64,000 nucleotides of DNA from Carallia brachiata (taxonomy: Eukaryota > Streptophyta > Magnoliopsida > Malpighiales > Rhizophoraceae): the NCBI GenBank assembly GCA_021464245.1, contig JADCRB010000042.1, forward strand, positions 310,001-374,000, given 5' to 3'. The position numbers and the translations under genes are program-made. The notes under the pieces were generated by a model. That model was not told where the DNA came from. It saw only the letters and a list, made by a program, of their open reading frames with translations, and made no database searches. This document shows positions 48,776 to 62,434 of this stretch, piece by piece; position 1 is the stretch's first letter, and each line of letters starts with the position of its first letter.

Positions 48776-49331
48776 TTAATTATGATCTCAAATTTGCATA
48801 TATAATTGATTTTATATATGTTTTGTCTTGTTTATTTTTTTAACCAAAAAAAATTTTTCATAAATTTATCAGTTATTAAATTTTTGGGCTGAAATTGGGG
48901 TAACTCTTTTCTGTTTGAATCTCATTCAATTATCTTAAAGAAATCAACTCACTACCTGAATATTAATAGCACTGTACGTAACTCCACCGTAAGAGTTCAG
49001 ACAAGCAAGCTCGAGTCTAACTATCGCACATTACAATTTATACTTAAGATGATTAATAATATAGATTAGTCATAAAAGAGCAAAAATATAAAAATTTAAA
49101 TTCAAAATTTATAGCGTGGTACCTAATACTCGCGGTGGGTACCTCGGTATTGTTGATAAATATGAATGAAGGCACATGCATGCACGGCATCTATTGTTTA
49201 TTTGATTTGCCTTAAGCTCATTGGCCAGACTTAGCCGACCATAAATGCATGCTTTTACGGGGACTGTGTTTTAACGCCAGTTCGATCGTCTGTGGCATGT
49301 ATATTGATATGATACATACAATTGGACAGAG
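48776..49331. other. Spacer left of the palindromic element
   Basis: No gene is seen. Only 48,776-48,830 and about 49,155-49,320 are alignable by eye to block A (22,201-22,440); the middle is block-specific. Confidence 0.5.
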
Positions 49332-50795
49332 ATAAGCCAAAAATAGTTTTGTAGGTTTGATAAAATTTTATTAATGTGATTTTATTTAAATTTTAAATGT
49401 TAATATTTTTATTTTAATTAAATCTTATTTTTAACAGAGTTAAATTTAACTGTTAAAAGAAATTTTAACTATAATAAAAAAATCTTTAAAAAATTAAAAA
49501 ATTTATAAAAATTAAAAATAAGTAAAAAAATATTAAAAAATTAATTTCTCTCTATTCTTTTATCCTTTCTTTCTCCCCTCTCCTCTCTTTCTCTCTCATC
49601 ATCTCTCTGTCCTCCCTCGTCCCTCTCTCTCCTCCCTCCTCTCTTTCTCCTTCCTCGCCTCTCTCTCTCCTCCATCTCTCTCTTCTCCCTCCTTCCTCTC
49701 TTTTCCTTCCTCCCTTTCTCTCTCCTCTTGTCATATAAGATCCAATTCTCTGTTCATATAATCTAACAAATTTTTTTTTTTTTACAAAATTTGAAAGAAA
49801 GGTAGGAAGAGGAAGATGACAGAAAAGAGAAAGGGAAGAAGGAAAAGAGAGGGAGAGGAGGGAGAAGAGAGAAAGAGAGGAGGGAGGAGAGAGGGAAGAG
49901 AGAGAAAGGAAGGAGAGAGAGGTGAGGAGAGAGAAAGAGAGGAGGGAGGAGAGAGAAAGGAATGGAAAAGAGAAAATGAATTTTTTTAAATTTTTTATTT
50001 TTTTAATTGTTGATAATTTTAAATGTATTTTAAAAAATTAATATTTTTTATAAACCAAAATTTATAATTTTCTTTTCTCTTTTATCTTTTTTTTGTTTGT
50101 AAATTTACTGAAATTTTAATTTTTTTTTCTTTTTTTACAATTTTATTTATGTATATTTATTCAAAATGACATATTTTTATTTTTTTATTCACTTTAATAA
50201 GTTAAAATGACATATGTTTATTTTTTTCATAATATTTTAATATAGTCAAAGCGGTATTTAACAGTCAATCAGGTCTCCATCTATATTTCTGTAATTTTTT
50301 TCTTTTTTGTTTTTAAGTTTATTAAAATTTTAATTTTTGTTTACAATTGTATTTACTATATTTAGTCAAAATGACATAATTTTATTTTTTTTATTCACTT
50401 TAAAAATAAGTTTAAATATCAAAATACTTTAAAATACACAGTACACCTTACGTGTCATCTACAACATGTCGTACTGTCTGCGACTAGAAGAGTCACTGCA
50501 TCTTCTTCAACATATCGTACTAGCTACTGGCAATGGTGAAAGAAATGAGGAAAGAACAGAGAGAAATTAATTTTTTTACATTTTTTTCAAATTTTTATTT
50601 TTTATACATTTTTTTTATTTTTTAAAGATTTTTTTATTATGGTCAAAGTCTCTTTTAAAGATTAAAGTCAACTCCATTAAAAATAAAATTTAATTGAAAT
50701 AAAAATATTAACGTTTAAAATTTAAATAAAATCACTTTAACGTATAAAATTTAATTGTAATTTTATTAAATCTACAGCAGTATTTTTATACTTAC
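49332..50795. mobile_element. 1.46-kb palindromic transposon-like element
   Basis: The left end (ataagccaaaaatagttttg, then taggtttgataaaattttat) is repeated in reverse complement at the right end (taagtataaaaatactgctg, then tagatttaataaaatt), and inverted homology extends inward for roughly 300 bp. The centre holds a polypyrimidine tract (49,543-49,735) and a polypurine tract (49,791-49,978). It is absent from block A. No transposase frame is present; the apparent ORF in the centre is simple sequence. Probably a Mutator-type MITE or foldback element; target duplication not resolved. Confidence 0.7.
49543..49978. repeat. Facing polypyrimidine and polypurine tracts
   Basis: About 190 bp of nearly pure C/T (tctctcct-type) is followed, after about 55 bp, by about 190 bp of nearly pure A/G (agagagga-type). 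The two are approximately reverse complements, so the strand can fold into a long hairpin, and each tract could form triplex DNA. Confidence 0.85.
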
Positions 50796-52299
50796 GGCAA
50801 GTTATGATTCGTCGGCATATCATCTGCAGTATACATACATGAAATATGTTTGATGATGGTTACATAAAGTGGGAGATATCGTGTGATTCAACCACAATAA
50901 TAAAATGGTCAATCTTGTCAGAAATTACAGTGGTTTTTGTTTGTGAGCCTTGGGTACGGAAAGATCAGATCAGGGTACATGATAATAAAGTCATATATAA
51001 TTGTTTCAGTTGCGTACGTGATTAATTTCACATGTTAATGATTTGCAAGTTAACAGTGGTTATAAAATAAATAAATAATTAATTAATTAATTAAAATTAA
51101 TATCTTGGTCAGTACGTTTTTGACAGAATATGTTTCTTTCCTATCTAAAATTGTACAGAAAGGAAAGTAAACAACAAACTTTAATGTCTTCTCACTTGTG
51201 GGCCCAATTTATGGTTTGTTGGTTTCTGCTGATGTCAAGGTCATGTATGTCATGTATGTAACATGTTTGATGATAATGATGACTGATGTGAATGGTGATA
51301 GCTTATAACTATGATGATGGCGTAAATAAAAGGGCTCTCTCTTTTTCTTTTCTTTTTTTTTTTTTTTTTGAGGAATAAAAGGGCTCTCTCTTGAAAGTAA
51401 ATACTGTTAAAAAGTAAAAGATGACATACTGCATCATCTGACATATTTGTAACAGGTAGCATTTGCAGATTTATTCCCACGAGCTACGGAACATGTAGTC
51501 ATTAATTAATTAGTAGAAATTCCCCAGATTAAAAATACCTTGGGTTGTGAATAATGGCCTTAAATCCTAGTAAATGTATGACAACTGTGACACATGACCA
51601 TTGGACATAAAGAAGACATACATACAACATCATGCTGCATGCACTGACATTTTTTGCAATACTTCTGGGATTCATTATCGATGTTGTGATGTATCACAAA
51701 CTGTACATGGCGTACTGTTGTTTTGGTCCATGAAATTGGTTTACAAATTTCTGTCGTTTCTATCGTTAAAATGGTTAAGTAATGATTTGAGACAATTTTT
51801 GTACACTAGTTTTATAAATGTCATTTAAGAAATATTATGATAATTTAAGAATAATCACAGTATCTTAAATTATTATAATATTTATGATTTACAAAGAAGA
51901 AATCATATAAAGATATAATATAAATAACATATAAGAATTATGATTAATTCTTTAAAATAAATTACTAGATCTCACAGGAAGGTATTTATTTTATTAAATT
52001 ATTTAAAATAATATTTTGAATTAAATATTAAAATTTGATTTGACCCCACAAGAAAATATTTATTTTATTGAATTAATTGGAATAAGATTTTGAAGTCAAA
52101 ATTAAAATTTTATTTTCCTATGCCCACAAGTATGGAATTTTGAGTTTTAATATTTATTTTATTAGTCTTATTATATAGTATATAAATTCAATTTGTGTAG
52201 TGACCTCTGCCCACATGAAGGTTTGAATTTATAATTTGTGATAGTTCATTCTCATGACATTAATGTATGTATGCTTCTTGATTAATGCAGTTGTTTCTA
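50796..52299. other. Spacer between the palindromic element and Copia
   Basis: No gene is seen. 50,840-51,230 is block-B-specific. 51,235-51,690 is paralogous to 23,040-23,880, interrupted by a short polypyrimidine/T-run insertion at about 51,338-51,390 that repeats the motif aaaagggctctctctt on both sides. 51,900-52,250 is AT-rich with two diverged copies of a stretch containing cacaagaaaatatttatttt and may be a relic of another LTR. Confidence 0.5.
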
Positions 52300-55200
52300 C
52301 CATTTTTTTAATCCTTCTTGTATTTCAATGTTGTTGGGTGGCAATTTGCGAACTGGAAAGAAAAGGTCCTTTGATTTTAGGATGCATAGATATGAATTTA
52401 GCTTTCCGTGTGGATGAACCACATGTTCCCATAAAATAAAGTATGCTAATCGAAATAGTTGTTTTTGATAAGTGGGAGTAATCCAATCGCTTGAGTTTGA
52501 TGTTCATTAAGTCCCAAAACATTCCAAATAAAGAAAAGGCCATGAAAGCCATTGAAGAATAATTTGTGAAATCTAATAAGGCATTGGCCAACATCCTTAT
52601 GAAAAAAACTTTTAGAAAAGAACTTTAACAGTCCTAAAGGTGTGCGTCAGCACATTATGGAAATGAGGGACATTGCTTCTCAACTTAAGTTCCTTGAGGT
52701 TGACATATATAATGTCTATCGGTTCACTTTATCTGTAATTTTGTTCCTCTTGCATTTACATTTTTTTAAGATATTATATAACACACATAAGGATAAATAG
52801 TCAATCAATGAGCTTCTAGCCGTGTGTGTTCAAGAGGAAGAAATAATGAAGCATGAATGAAGCATGAGAATCTAGAAAGTGCTCATCTCATGATTAAAGA
52901 GATAGCGAAAGGCAAAAAGGGTAAAGGTGCACTATACTTGAAGAAAGATGCAAATGCGCCAATGTAAAAAATCTGACAATAAGGTAATATGAACGTGGAC
53001 ACAAAAAAAGAGATTACCTTAAGTATAAGGCATGGCTAGAAAAGAAAGGTACTATTATATCTTCAGTGTGTCATTAATCTCTTTTAGTTGATACTCCAAA
53101 TAATACATGATGGATTGATTATGGTTCTACAATCCATATTGCAAATACTATGCAGAGCTTTTTGGAGCTAAGGAAGACAAAATAAAGTAAGCAAAGCATC
53201 TATTTGGGAAATTGGATGCGTTCTCATGTTGAGATAGTGAGGACTTATCATTTAATTTTGTAATCTAGATTTTTTTTAAACTTGCAAAACACCTTTTATA
53301 TTTTTTTGTTCTCTAGGAATTTAGTTTCAATTTATAGATTAACTCAGTTCAATTATCAATTTGTTTTTTAGAACAAAAGTTTCAGTATTTTGCACAATAA
53401 AATTAATGTTAGTTCTGAGTATTTGGTTGATAGTTTATACAAATTCGATTTAGACCTTACTCAGGAATGTAATGTTGCATTGTATGACAGTAGTGACACA
53501 AAGACATGTATTATTAATGAGCAATCTTCTCAATTATAGCACAAAAAGTTAGGCTACATCTCTCTTGAGATAATAAAAAGACTTGAGAATGATAGAGTTT
53601 TAACAACTTTTAACTTTACAGATTTTGGTACTTGTGTCGATTGCGTAAAGGGTAAGCAAACTAACAAGAACACTAAATGTGCTAAGAGAAGTTCGAAAAT
53701 TCTTGAAATTGTGTACACAGACATATGTAAACCATTTCTCACTCCCTGTTTCAATGGTCCAAGATATTTTATCTCATTCATTGATGACCATACAAGGTTT
53801 ATGTATCTCTACTTATTATTTGATAAAGTTGAAGTACTTGATGCTTTTAAAACATATAAGATTGAAGTAAAGAAACAGAAGGATAAAAAAACAAGATTAT
53901 AAGATCTAATAAGGGTAAAGAATATTATGGAAGGTACACAAAGATGAGACAAATAAAATGTCTATTTGCTAAGTTTCTTGAAGACGATGATATTATTGCA
54001 CAGTATACCGCTCTGAATACACCTCAACAAAATGGTGTAGTAAAAAGAAAGAACTGAACACTTATGGATGTGGCGAAGAGTATGATCAATCATTATAGTC
54101 TCCCATTAAATTTATGGAGTGAAGTCTTAAAAACTGCAGTCTATGTCTTAAATAGAGTTTTATCGAAAGATATTTCTAAAACTCCTTTTGAGTTGTGGAA
54201 TGGATAGAAATCCAATCATATATATATATATATATATAGGGTTGTGCTGTTGAAGTGAGGGTCCACAATCCTCAATTAAAGAAATTAGACCTGATGACAA
54301 CTAGTGTGTTTTTCATTGGCTATGCAGTAAACTCCAAAAGGTATAAATTTTACTACCCTTCAAGCACACCTAAAATTGTTGAAGTTACGAATGCAAAGTT
54401 TTTTTAGGATCACAAGTTTAGTAAGAGTTGATTTCCTCGAAATGTGCAATTTGAGGAAAATAAGAACTCCACTGAAAGTTTCATAAACCCTAGAGGCTTA
54501 TTTGTTGTTCAAAAAAATTCACATAGTGATATTAATAAACAACAAATTCAAGATCAAATGCCCAATGTAGTGCAAACGGACGTGGAACCAGTGACTCATG
54601 AACCACATAATGAAAATCCACAAAACGAATGGCTAAAATGATCCTCAAGAGTAAGGAAAACTGCAATTCATGATGGCTATCTTGTATACCTGCAAAAGGA
54701 TGATATTAGTTACAAAGATGATCCTTGCACGTTTTCACATGCCATAAAAAGTAAAAAGTCAGAATTATAGTACAATGTCATGAAGGAAGAGATAGAATAT
54801 ATGACCAACAATCAAGTGTGAGACTTTGTTGAATTACTATAAAGAGTCATAGCCATTTGCTGCAAATGAGCTTATAAAACCAAAAGAGACTCATCTGGTA
54901 ATGTTAAGAGATACAAGGCTAGACTTGTGACTAAAGGTTTCACTCAGAAAGAGGGTATTGACTATCATGAAACATTTTCTCTAATTTATAAGAAGAATTC
55001 ATTCAGGATTATCATGGCTTTAACAGCTCATTTTGATTTAGAGTTATATTAGATGGATGTGAAAACTGCCTTCTTGAATGGGGTTCTTAAGGAAAAGGTA
55101 TACATGAGTCAGTTTGAAGATTTCACTATTGATAAAAAAAACATCGCTTAATATGCAAGCTCAAGAAATTCATATATAAGCTCAAGCAAGCCTCACGATA

Positions 55201-57015
55201 ATGGCATATAAAATTCCACAATATTATGGTCTTATATGATTTTAAAGAAAATATTGTAGATCATTGTATATACCTTAAGATTAGTGGGAACAAGTATATA
55301 ATTTTTTCTCTCAAAACTTTGAAATGAAGAATGTGAGTGAAGCTTTTTATGTCGTTGACATAAAAATTCACAGAGATAGATAATAACAAATGTTGGGATT
55401 ATCTCAAAAGGCTTACACTGAAAAAGTTTTAAAGAGATTTAGGATAGAAGATTATTCTTCCACTATAGTATATCAAAGGTGACAAATTCATTCTTGCACA
55501 ATGTCCTCAGAATGACTTGGGACGGGAATAGATAAAGTAGATATGATATGCATCAGCGGTTGGTAGCCTTATCTATACCCAGGTCAGCACTAAACCTAAC
55601 ATTGTATTTGCAGTAAGAATATAAGAAAGATATGAAAGTGATCTTGGGCTAGAATATTGTAAAGTTGCCAAAAAAGTTATAAGGCATCTTCAAGGAACTA
55701 AGGACTACAGGCTTACATATAGACACGCCGACCATTTGGAAATAGTTGGGTATTCAGATGCTAATTTCACTAGTTGTATAGACAATAGAAAGCCTACTAT
55801 TATATACATTTTTATATTTGCAGAACATGCTATATCCTGAAGAACATGCTACTAGAAACCATTATTGCTTCTTCTACTATAGAAACAAAATTCATAGTAT
55901 GTCGTGAGACTACAACGCAAGCTTTATGGTTAAAAAATTTTATTAGAGGACTACAAATTGTGGATTTTATTTCTAAACTACTAAAGATATACTGTGATAA
56001 TTCAACTATGGTGTTCTTTTCAAAGAACAATAAAAGTAGAAACTGAAACAAACATATATAAAGTTTTTGATTGTCAGAGATCATGTTAAAGAGCAAGCAA
56101 TTGTAATAGAGCATATCAATACTTAACTTATAGTTGTTAATCATATGACTAAAGGATTGCTGGCCAAGTCATATAAGGATCATGTTGAGTGCATGGGTCT
56201 AGTTAGTTGTACTTAAGTTTTTTTTTCAGTTCATGTTCTCTGATGTTTCAATACTTTGGAGACTTTTTGGTCATTTGCAAAGATTATTTTGTGCGTATAA
56301 AGTTTATTTGCATAAAGTTATTGGGACCTGAATGGATTAAGGCCTAAAGTTTTTCATTCAATAAAGTTTTGCTTTACTAAAATGTTTAATCAGGAATTCA
56401 CTAGCATTGTGATACATAGAAAGAAATGTTTTCAAGAGTGCTGCATAACCGTCATGATCCATGTATAGAGATTTCTAATTAAACAAATTACAATTACAAA
56501 CTAGCTTGTATGGATAGTTCAGGTCATAGCCATGAATATGGATGTCACCTAGTCTGTATCATGCAGGCCAAGTGGGAGAATATTGAATAATCCCTAAGGT
56601 GGTCAACATGATAGGAGAGAAGGAAAGAGATAAACAAAAATAATTATTTATTTCTTAAGGTGATAATTACAGATAAATAAAAGATAAAAATGACTATTCA
56701 TTTATCACGATCACGTAAGGATAGCTAATTAAAGTTCAAACCGATTACAGTCACTATCTTTGATGGAAGGAAATGGAATAAAGATCGATAACTAACAGAA
56801 ACCCTAACCTAGCCTATATAAGGAGGAGCCTGTAAACCATCACTGTATGCTTTAAAAAGCAATTAGGTCCTAAACTAGAAGACACTGTCACTAAAATCTA
56901 AATATCTTAGTTTTTCTTATTTGTTCCAGTGAGTCTACAATTTTTTAATCAATACAACTGAAAATAAGTCTTCCACTTAATTTATTTAAGCTCAAATAAG
57001 TTTTAAAGTCTTACA
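52300..57015 (+). mobile_element. Ty1/Copia retrotransposon, decayed, 3' LTR present
   Basis: Order: gag (52,330-52,870; MNLAFRVDEP, SNRLSLMFI, SNKALANILM, VCVQEEE), degenerate zinc knuckle (about 52,985), protease relic (WIDYGSTIHI, with the active-site DSG lost), GAG-pre-integrase and integrase (53,540-54,200; LEIVYTDICKPF, YFISFIDDHTRFMYLYLL, TPQQNGV), RT (54,900-55,400; VTKGFTQKEGIDYHETFS, MDVKTAFLNGVLKEKVYM) and RNase H (55,680-56,140; ASSTIETKFI). The PR-INT-RT-RH order is diagnostic of Copia. The RT box YVDD is absent because of a deletion near 55,290. A polypurine tract (aagtgggaga, 56,570-56,579) leads to the 3' LTR at 56,581-57,015, which has a TATA-like cctatataagg. No intact 5' LTR is seen. 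Stops are frequent. Confidence 0.88.
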
Positions 57016-58739
57016 TAGGTGATTTCAAATTTGCGACAAGTGACCCCTTATAACAACTAGGGTTGTTCAAAAAGGAGGAATAGGTCAGTGTATGCTTTTA
57101 CCTCCTTGTAATCATGACCTTTGATTAAAAACTTTACCTTCTAAAGTCGCGTAAAATGGGCTTTGAAAGTCACTCTTCCATGACATTTTGTTTTTCTTTT
57201 TCTTTTGTTGCAGAAAATGGGTAAGAAAAGTGGTACCACAAATCTCATAGAGAATTGTGCAGAGTTTCGTTATTAGGCAAGTCAGGCTATATATATATAT
57301 TGGTCGAATCAGGTTATCTATATTAAGCTCACAAGAAAGCAAATCCTAAGTACCCAATATGTCATCTAATTGTTCAAGACCCAACAGAAAGCCCAGTCAC
57401 TTGATTTGGCAAGGACTCGAGCCCATATTTTTCCACACGGAGAAAGTTCCCTTAATACTTCCATCACAAAAAAAAAAACAAAAGTGGAGGCTGACATCTT
57501 ATTTTTCTAACCTCATGGTCTTACTTTCCTAAGATAGTAGCTAGTGATGATCTTATTAAACTTTGTCTTCTTTTTTCTTTTTATCAACCTTTTGGCAATC
57601 CTGCATTAAACTTCCATTGGTAAATAAACTTCCAACATAATAGTGAAATCTTTTATTTCTGCATTATTCGAAGTTTGTGTCTAATCGAAAGTATTTTTAT
57701 AGTTCAGTTGGCGCAAGCTGTTCCTGTATTGGACGAACCTACCTGATAAATTTGGTTAGGACGAAAGGCCATTAAAATTAGAATTTATTTTCTAACTTGA
57801 CTTGAATCCATTTTTTCCTATGTTGTTGAAAAGGACCTTTTGTTTATGACGCACCTTTTTCGACTCACCATTATATTTCCTGGGACATCATTGATTTAAA
57901 ACTTAATTTATCGATGTTATGTACTTGCGACTAGGTCAAAAGACTACTTCTATCATAATTTATTTTGTAAGTTTGCTTTGTACTCTTTCGAAAATGAAGA
58001 TATAAATCTAAATTTGTTAGATAACAAATGCTAACAGGACCGCTTAAGTTAAGATATATATTTTCATTTTCGCATGCAAAAGAGCATAAAACAAACTTAC
58101 AAAATAAATTATAGTATAAAACAAACTTACAAAATAAATTATCTATAGTAATAAGACATGCACAAAAAATCTCAAAGAGTCATTTTATTATTTCAACACC
58201 AATAAATAATACGAGTGCAACTAAACATTGTAATTTTATTTTATTAATTAATGACAACACCCCACAACAACAATTAACATAAGTAAACCGAATAGGGCCT
58301 AATACTTCAAGATTGTGTTTTCTAAAATGGGACTGATATAAAATGTCTAAAACTTAAGACAAATTTAAACTCAAAAAGTTTAAAGCTCAATTACAAAAAT
58401 TTTCTTATGGCCTAGGACTTTAGAAGAACTTATCCCATAACAGTAAAAATCCATGCGTACAATAATATTGTTGGTGTAAAACAGATCACCCGAAGGATCC
58501 AAAATCAGTGGCTTCCGTATTGCACTTTAAGAACTTTACTATCTTTATATCATATAATTTAGGGTACCAATCATATTTACTAAACCTGCGTTGATCAAAA
58601 TCAAAATTATGTCACTCACTAGCACATGGTTTACGCCTGTCCACCAAATAGATTGAAAACAATAACAGCTTTTCAAGCATAATGTATATTATTCACAGGG
58701 AATATGGGAAAGTGAAGATTCCACAGAATAAATCCATCA
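57016..58739. other. Spacer between Copia and the RPAP3-like gene
   Basis: No gene is seen. A 28-bp direct duplication (aaacaaacttacaaaataaa...) lies at 58,090-58,142, and its reverse complement occurs at about 57,957-57,985, forming a small foldback. It should contain the 3' flank and poly-A signal of the gene to the right; none was assigned with confidence. Confidence 0.55.
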
Positions 58740-61700
58740 TCATTTAGGAAGGTATTTGGGTCGCAGGTTATCAAGAATCTCTGCATGTTTAATTGCTGTT
58801 GCTTCACCACAGAAAACATCGTCCCATAACTTTGTGAGATCTGCTCAAAAGGCAACAAAGTCAGTACCAGTCCACCAAGACTATTCAGCGATATACACAG
58901 TGCTGAACATCAAAATTACAAACTAGATTAATGATGCATGCGACTAGTGCCTTGCCATTCTTGGACGGAAAATGGACTATGAATAATACATGCAAATACA
59001 ACCTATGGCAATCTAAAAGTAAATGGCAGAGTAGAAATGGACTCATCTTCTGTCAATCAATAATACGGGCAGAGACTTTATGAGTTATCTAACAATGGAG
59101 AAGTTCGTTACATAAACGCACCAGCTTTCTGCGTAGATGAAAGACACATGATAAGCATGTCAAACCTTGGGACCTTGGTCAAATTTTCAAGATATTTGAC
59201 AGCCAAATCGGTGTCTTCACTGTCAAAGGAATAAATCAGAACAAAGGCAGGACTGAACAGAAGGGGGCCAATAGCCTAAAATGAGAGATACAAAATGGAA
59301 GAAGTTTACTTACACAAAAAAAGTGGCAATGCACTTAATGATGTCAATTAGCATAGGAGCAGATAGTGCATTTTTCAGTATCTGTGGTAATGCACTTGGA
59401 GATGTAACCTAATAGTGCAAGGAAAAGCTGATTAAGAACTGAAAGAACAAACTTAATGCAGATAATAGGATGAAAGAAAATTGCACTACATTTGGTGTGG
59501 AAATCAAATGTCAACTGCATTTGCATGGTCAGGCCACCTTATGTCCTCAAATAATTTTCAGAACTGAAAAACATGGCTGTTGTTATCCTAATTTTGTCTC
59601 TTGGAAAAATGACAGTTTTATAACCACAAATAATAACCTTCAAGAGGCGAGCCTGCAGCGCACAATCATCAGAAAAGCCTGCCAATAAACTTCAAATTCA
59701 TAAGCTGAATTAGGAGTTTGATGCTTCTTGCAGCTTCAGCCATGGCATGGGAGGCTGCTCGAGAAGCAAGCTCTTGTACAGAGGCCTTCAGCTCTTGCCT
59801 TCCAGCTCTGTGATATGTCTGTAAAAGAAGAAGTAAAATTGAAAGTACCAGAAAAATTAAAAAAAAAAGGTCCAAACACAGTGATGGGCAGTCAAAACTA
59901 CAGTGGGAAAGTGGCACAACAAAAACAAATTAGCTGAAAAGAAGATAAACATGTCCAAGTAGACCATTGAATCTGAGACTGATGGAAGCAAAATGAAAAC
60001 TAACAGATTATAATATAGGCAAGCAAGGATCTTATGCTTTACCTGTACGTGCACTACATGAGAGCTTGAAGTAGAACCCACGTGAGAATCTTCTTCCCAT
60101 TGGATGTTCTCTGAGCTTTTGTGCCTCTATTTTCTATTTCTTCCACAGACACAGATTTCTTTAAGAACCTTTTCATCATTCTCCTGCCAAAAGATTCCCA
60201 ATGTCATATCTAAATGACATTTGAACAATTATCTTCATTTCATTGCACCAAAAAATAAATATTTCAGGACAACTATACACCATGCATGACAAATCACATT
60301 TCTAGAAACCTCCTAAAATTGCTGGAAGGTTGGAGGAGAAAGAAGAGAGAGACCCAAGAGGGAAGGTTGTTGAAGAGAGCTATTGGATTATTCTCAAACC
60401 TCCTCAGTTTCTTGGAGCTAAGGGAGAGGGGAAGGGGGGACAGAGGAGTCGTCTGAAAGAGCTACAGGGTTAATCTGACAACTATGTCGCTGTAACATTT
60501 GGGCATCTTGGGGCAAGAAGAGAGTGTCCAAAGAGGGAAAGTTGATGAGAACTAATGGGGAAGGTTTTGCATACACAATTTAGTCCTTCCATCAAATATC
60601 ACCAACTTTCCATTATGCCAAAATTGAAGTTATTGATTCTGAAAAAAATTTCCACAATTTGGACAGTCCCCGAAATTTTATCTTAACACCTTTGTCTTAT
60701 AATGACCAGTGTGCTCAAAATCAATCTTTACATATCAAACTGCTGCCTTGATCTGGTCAATTTTCTTTTCCAATAACCATAACAAAGCGAAAAATGTCGG
60801 GCAATCTCTCATTTTGTTACCTTAATCTTGTCATTTTTAGCCATATACACCCCAGCTCCCTGGGTGCCGGTAGGGACAGAATGCCCCCCCTGTCCACCTC
60901 CATTGGTCTTCAAACTTACTCCTTTCTTTGCTCCCAGCACAGAGCTTCTTAGTTCTGCTGATGCCTTCTGTACAATCTCCTAGAAAAGTTGATAATGATT
61001 AGCCACAGTATCCCATCAATTCAACAACCACAATAACAAAAGATAATAAGCTAGAAATACATGCCTTCTCATACAAAGATTTAACTTCAGCATAGTTTCT
61101 TCGTCTCCTGGTTATTAGGCTCTAACATCAACGCAAGCTCAAAATCTGCAGTGTTGCAGGCAAGAAGATTTGAACATAGAAGTTACATCTATGTAACTTG
61201 TGAACTTGATTATTTAAGAGATCAGTTAAATTCTTGTAGAATTCCTTGCATAGGAGCACTTCTCCTAAGGGAAGAAGTTGCTTAGTTCATAGGCAAAGAG
61301 AATTGATCTCTTTTTCCCATTCTTTTCTCTATTCTAATACAGCACCACATACCATTGTTCCTTGCCCCTTAGAAATAATACCTCTCTAAATCAACCCCTA
61401 TTCAACCTTAGACACTAAGAATGCCACATACACTGAATTTCTATGTTTTACCTAATATAAGCCTGCAACAAGCTCACATCTAGGCAGACACCTGAGTTTG
61501 TCCATCATTATCCAGTTAGATGTATGTGATCCCATATAAGGGAAGCATCCAACTGCAAGAATATCTAAATACAACATACCCTCAATGCTTTCTTTGAGTT
61601 TTCCCAATTCCTTTCTGGCTGTTGCTCGGCGTGAATATGCTTTTACATAGCGGTCATCTAGATTCAAGGCCTCTGTACAGTCATCTTCAGACTCTTGAAA

Positions 61701-62398
61701 TCTGACAAGCAACAAATTATAGATTATAACACAACAAGATATCAACAAAATCAACAAGAAATACACAAATACTGCATCCATATTGTTAGATACAACATCA
61801 TTCTGGCTACAAAAACTTGCCTTCTGATTTTAAGATAGGCCATTGCCCTATTTGCATATGCTACCGCTGTAGGTGTTAAGGCTATGCTTCTTGAATAGCA
61901 CTCGATAGCTTCCTTAAACTTCTTCTGCTTAAAAAACTCATTACCCTGCAAACATAGAAGAATTGCATATTTGACTCCACCGACAATTACAGGTTTCTTT
62001 AACATGATGGTTATCAGTTGAATTTGCTAAACAGACAAGCAAAATACCAATTCTTTCTCTGATGCGCATCCACCATACTTTCTTCAACAACAAATCGGCT
62101 CGATAGACGATCAGTTGCATCAAAGTTAATTGGGCCATCATACCCTCCTGAGCGACCTCGTGAAGAATCCGTTGCAGAATTTTTTCTCCTTGCTTTTGTA
62201 TCTTCATCAAGCTTTTGAGAAGGACCAGAATAGATCCAGAATCAAAGTATTATTCACCAAAAACATGTCATACACAAAAACAATGCATAAACGTGAAACA
62301 TACTCCGGTATGCCATAATCTATCTCCAGTGAGTCCGAAACCATTGAAATGTCAAGCAATTTAATACGCAATTTCACACAGTAGAAAAAGATCAACAA

Positions 62399-62434
<36 letters not shown>

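Larger units (their letters stand above)
28982..51690. repeat. Segmental duplication block B
   Basis: Direct-orientation paralogue of block A (272-23,880). It lacks the CACTA element, the minisatellite/kinase-pseudogene stretch and the MITEs of block A, and carries instead the pararetrovirus (37,086-46,067), a micro poly-A insertion (48,742-48,755) and a palindromic element (49,332-50,795). Its left end continues into the 5' part of the LINE, which block A lacks, so block B is closer to the ancestral arrangement on that side. Confidence 0.9.

Noticed and set aside
49552..49734. Minus-strand frame rich in Arg, Glu and Gly
   Set aside because: It is only the polypyrimidine tract read on the other strand.
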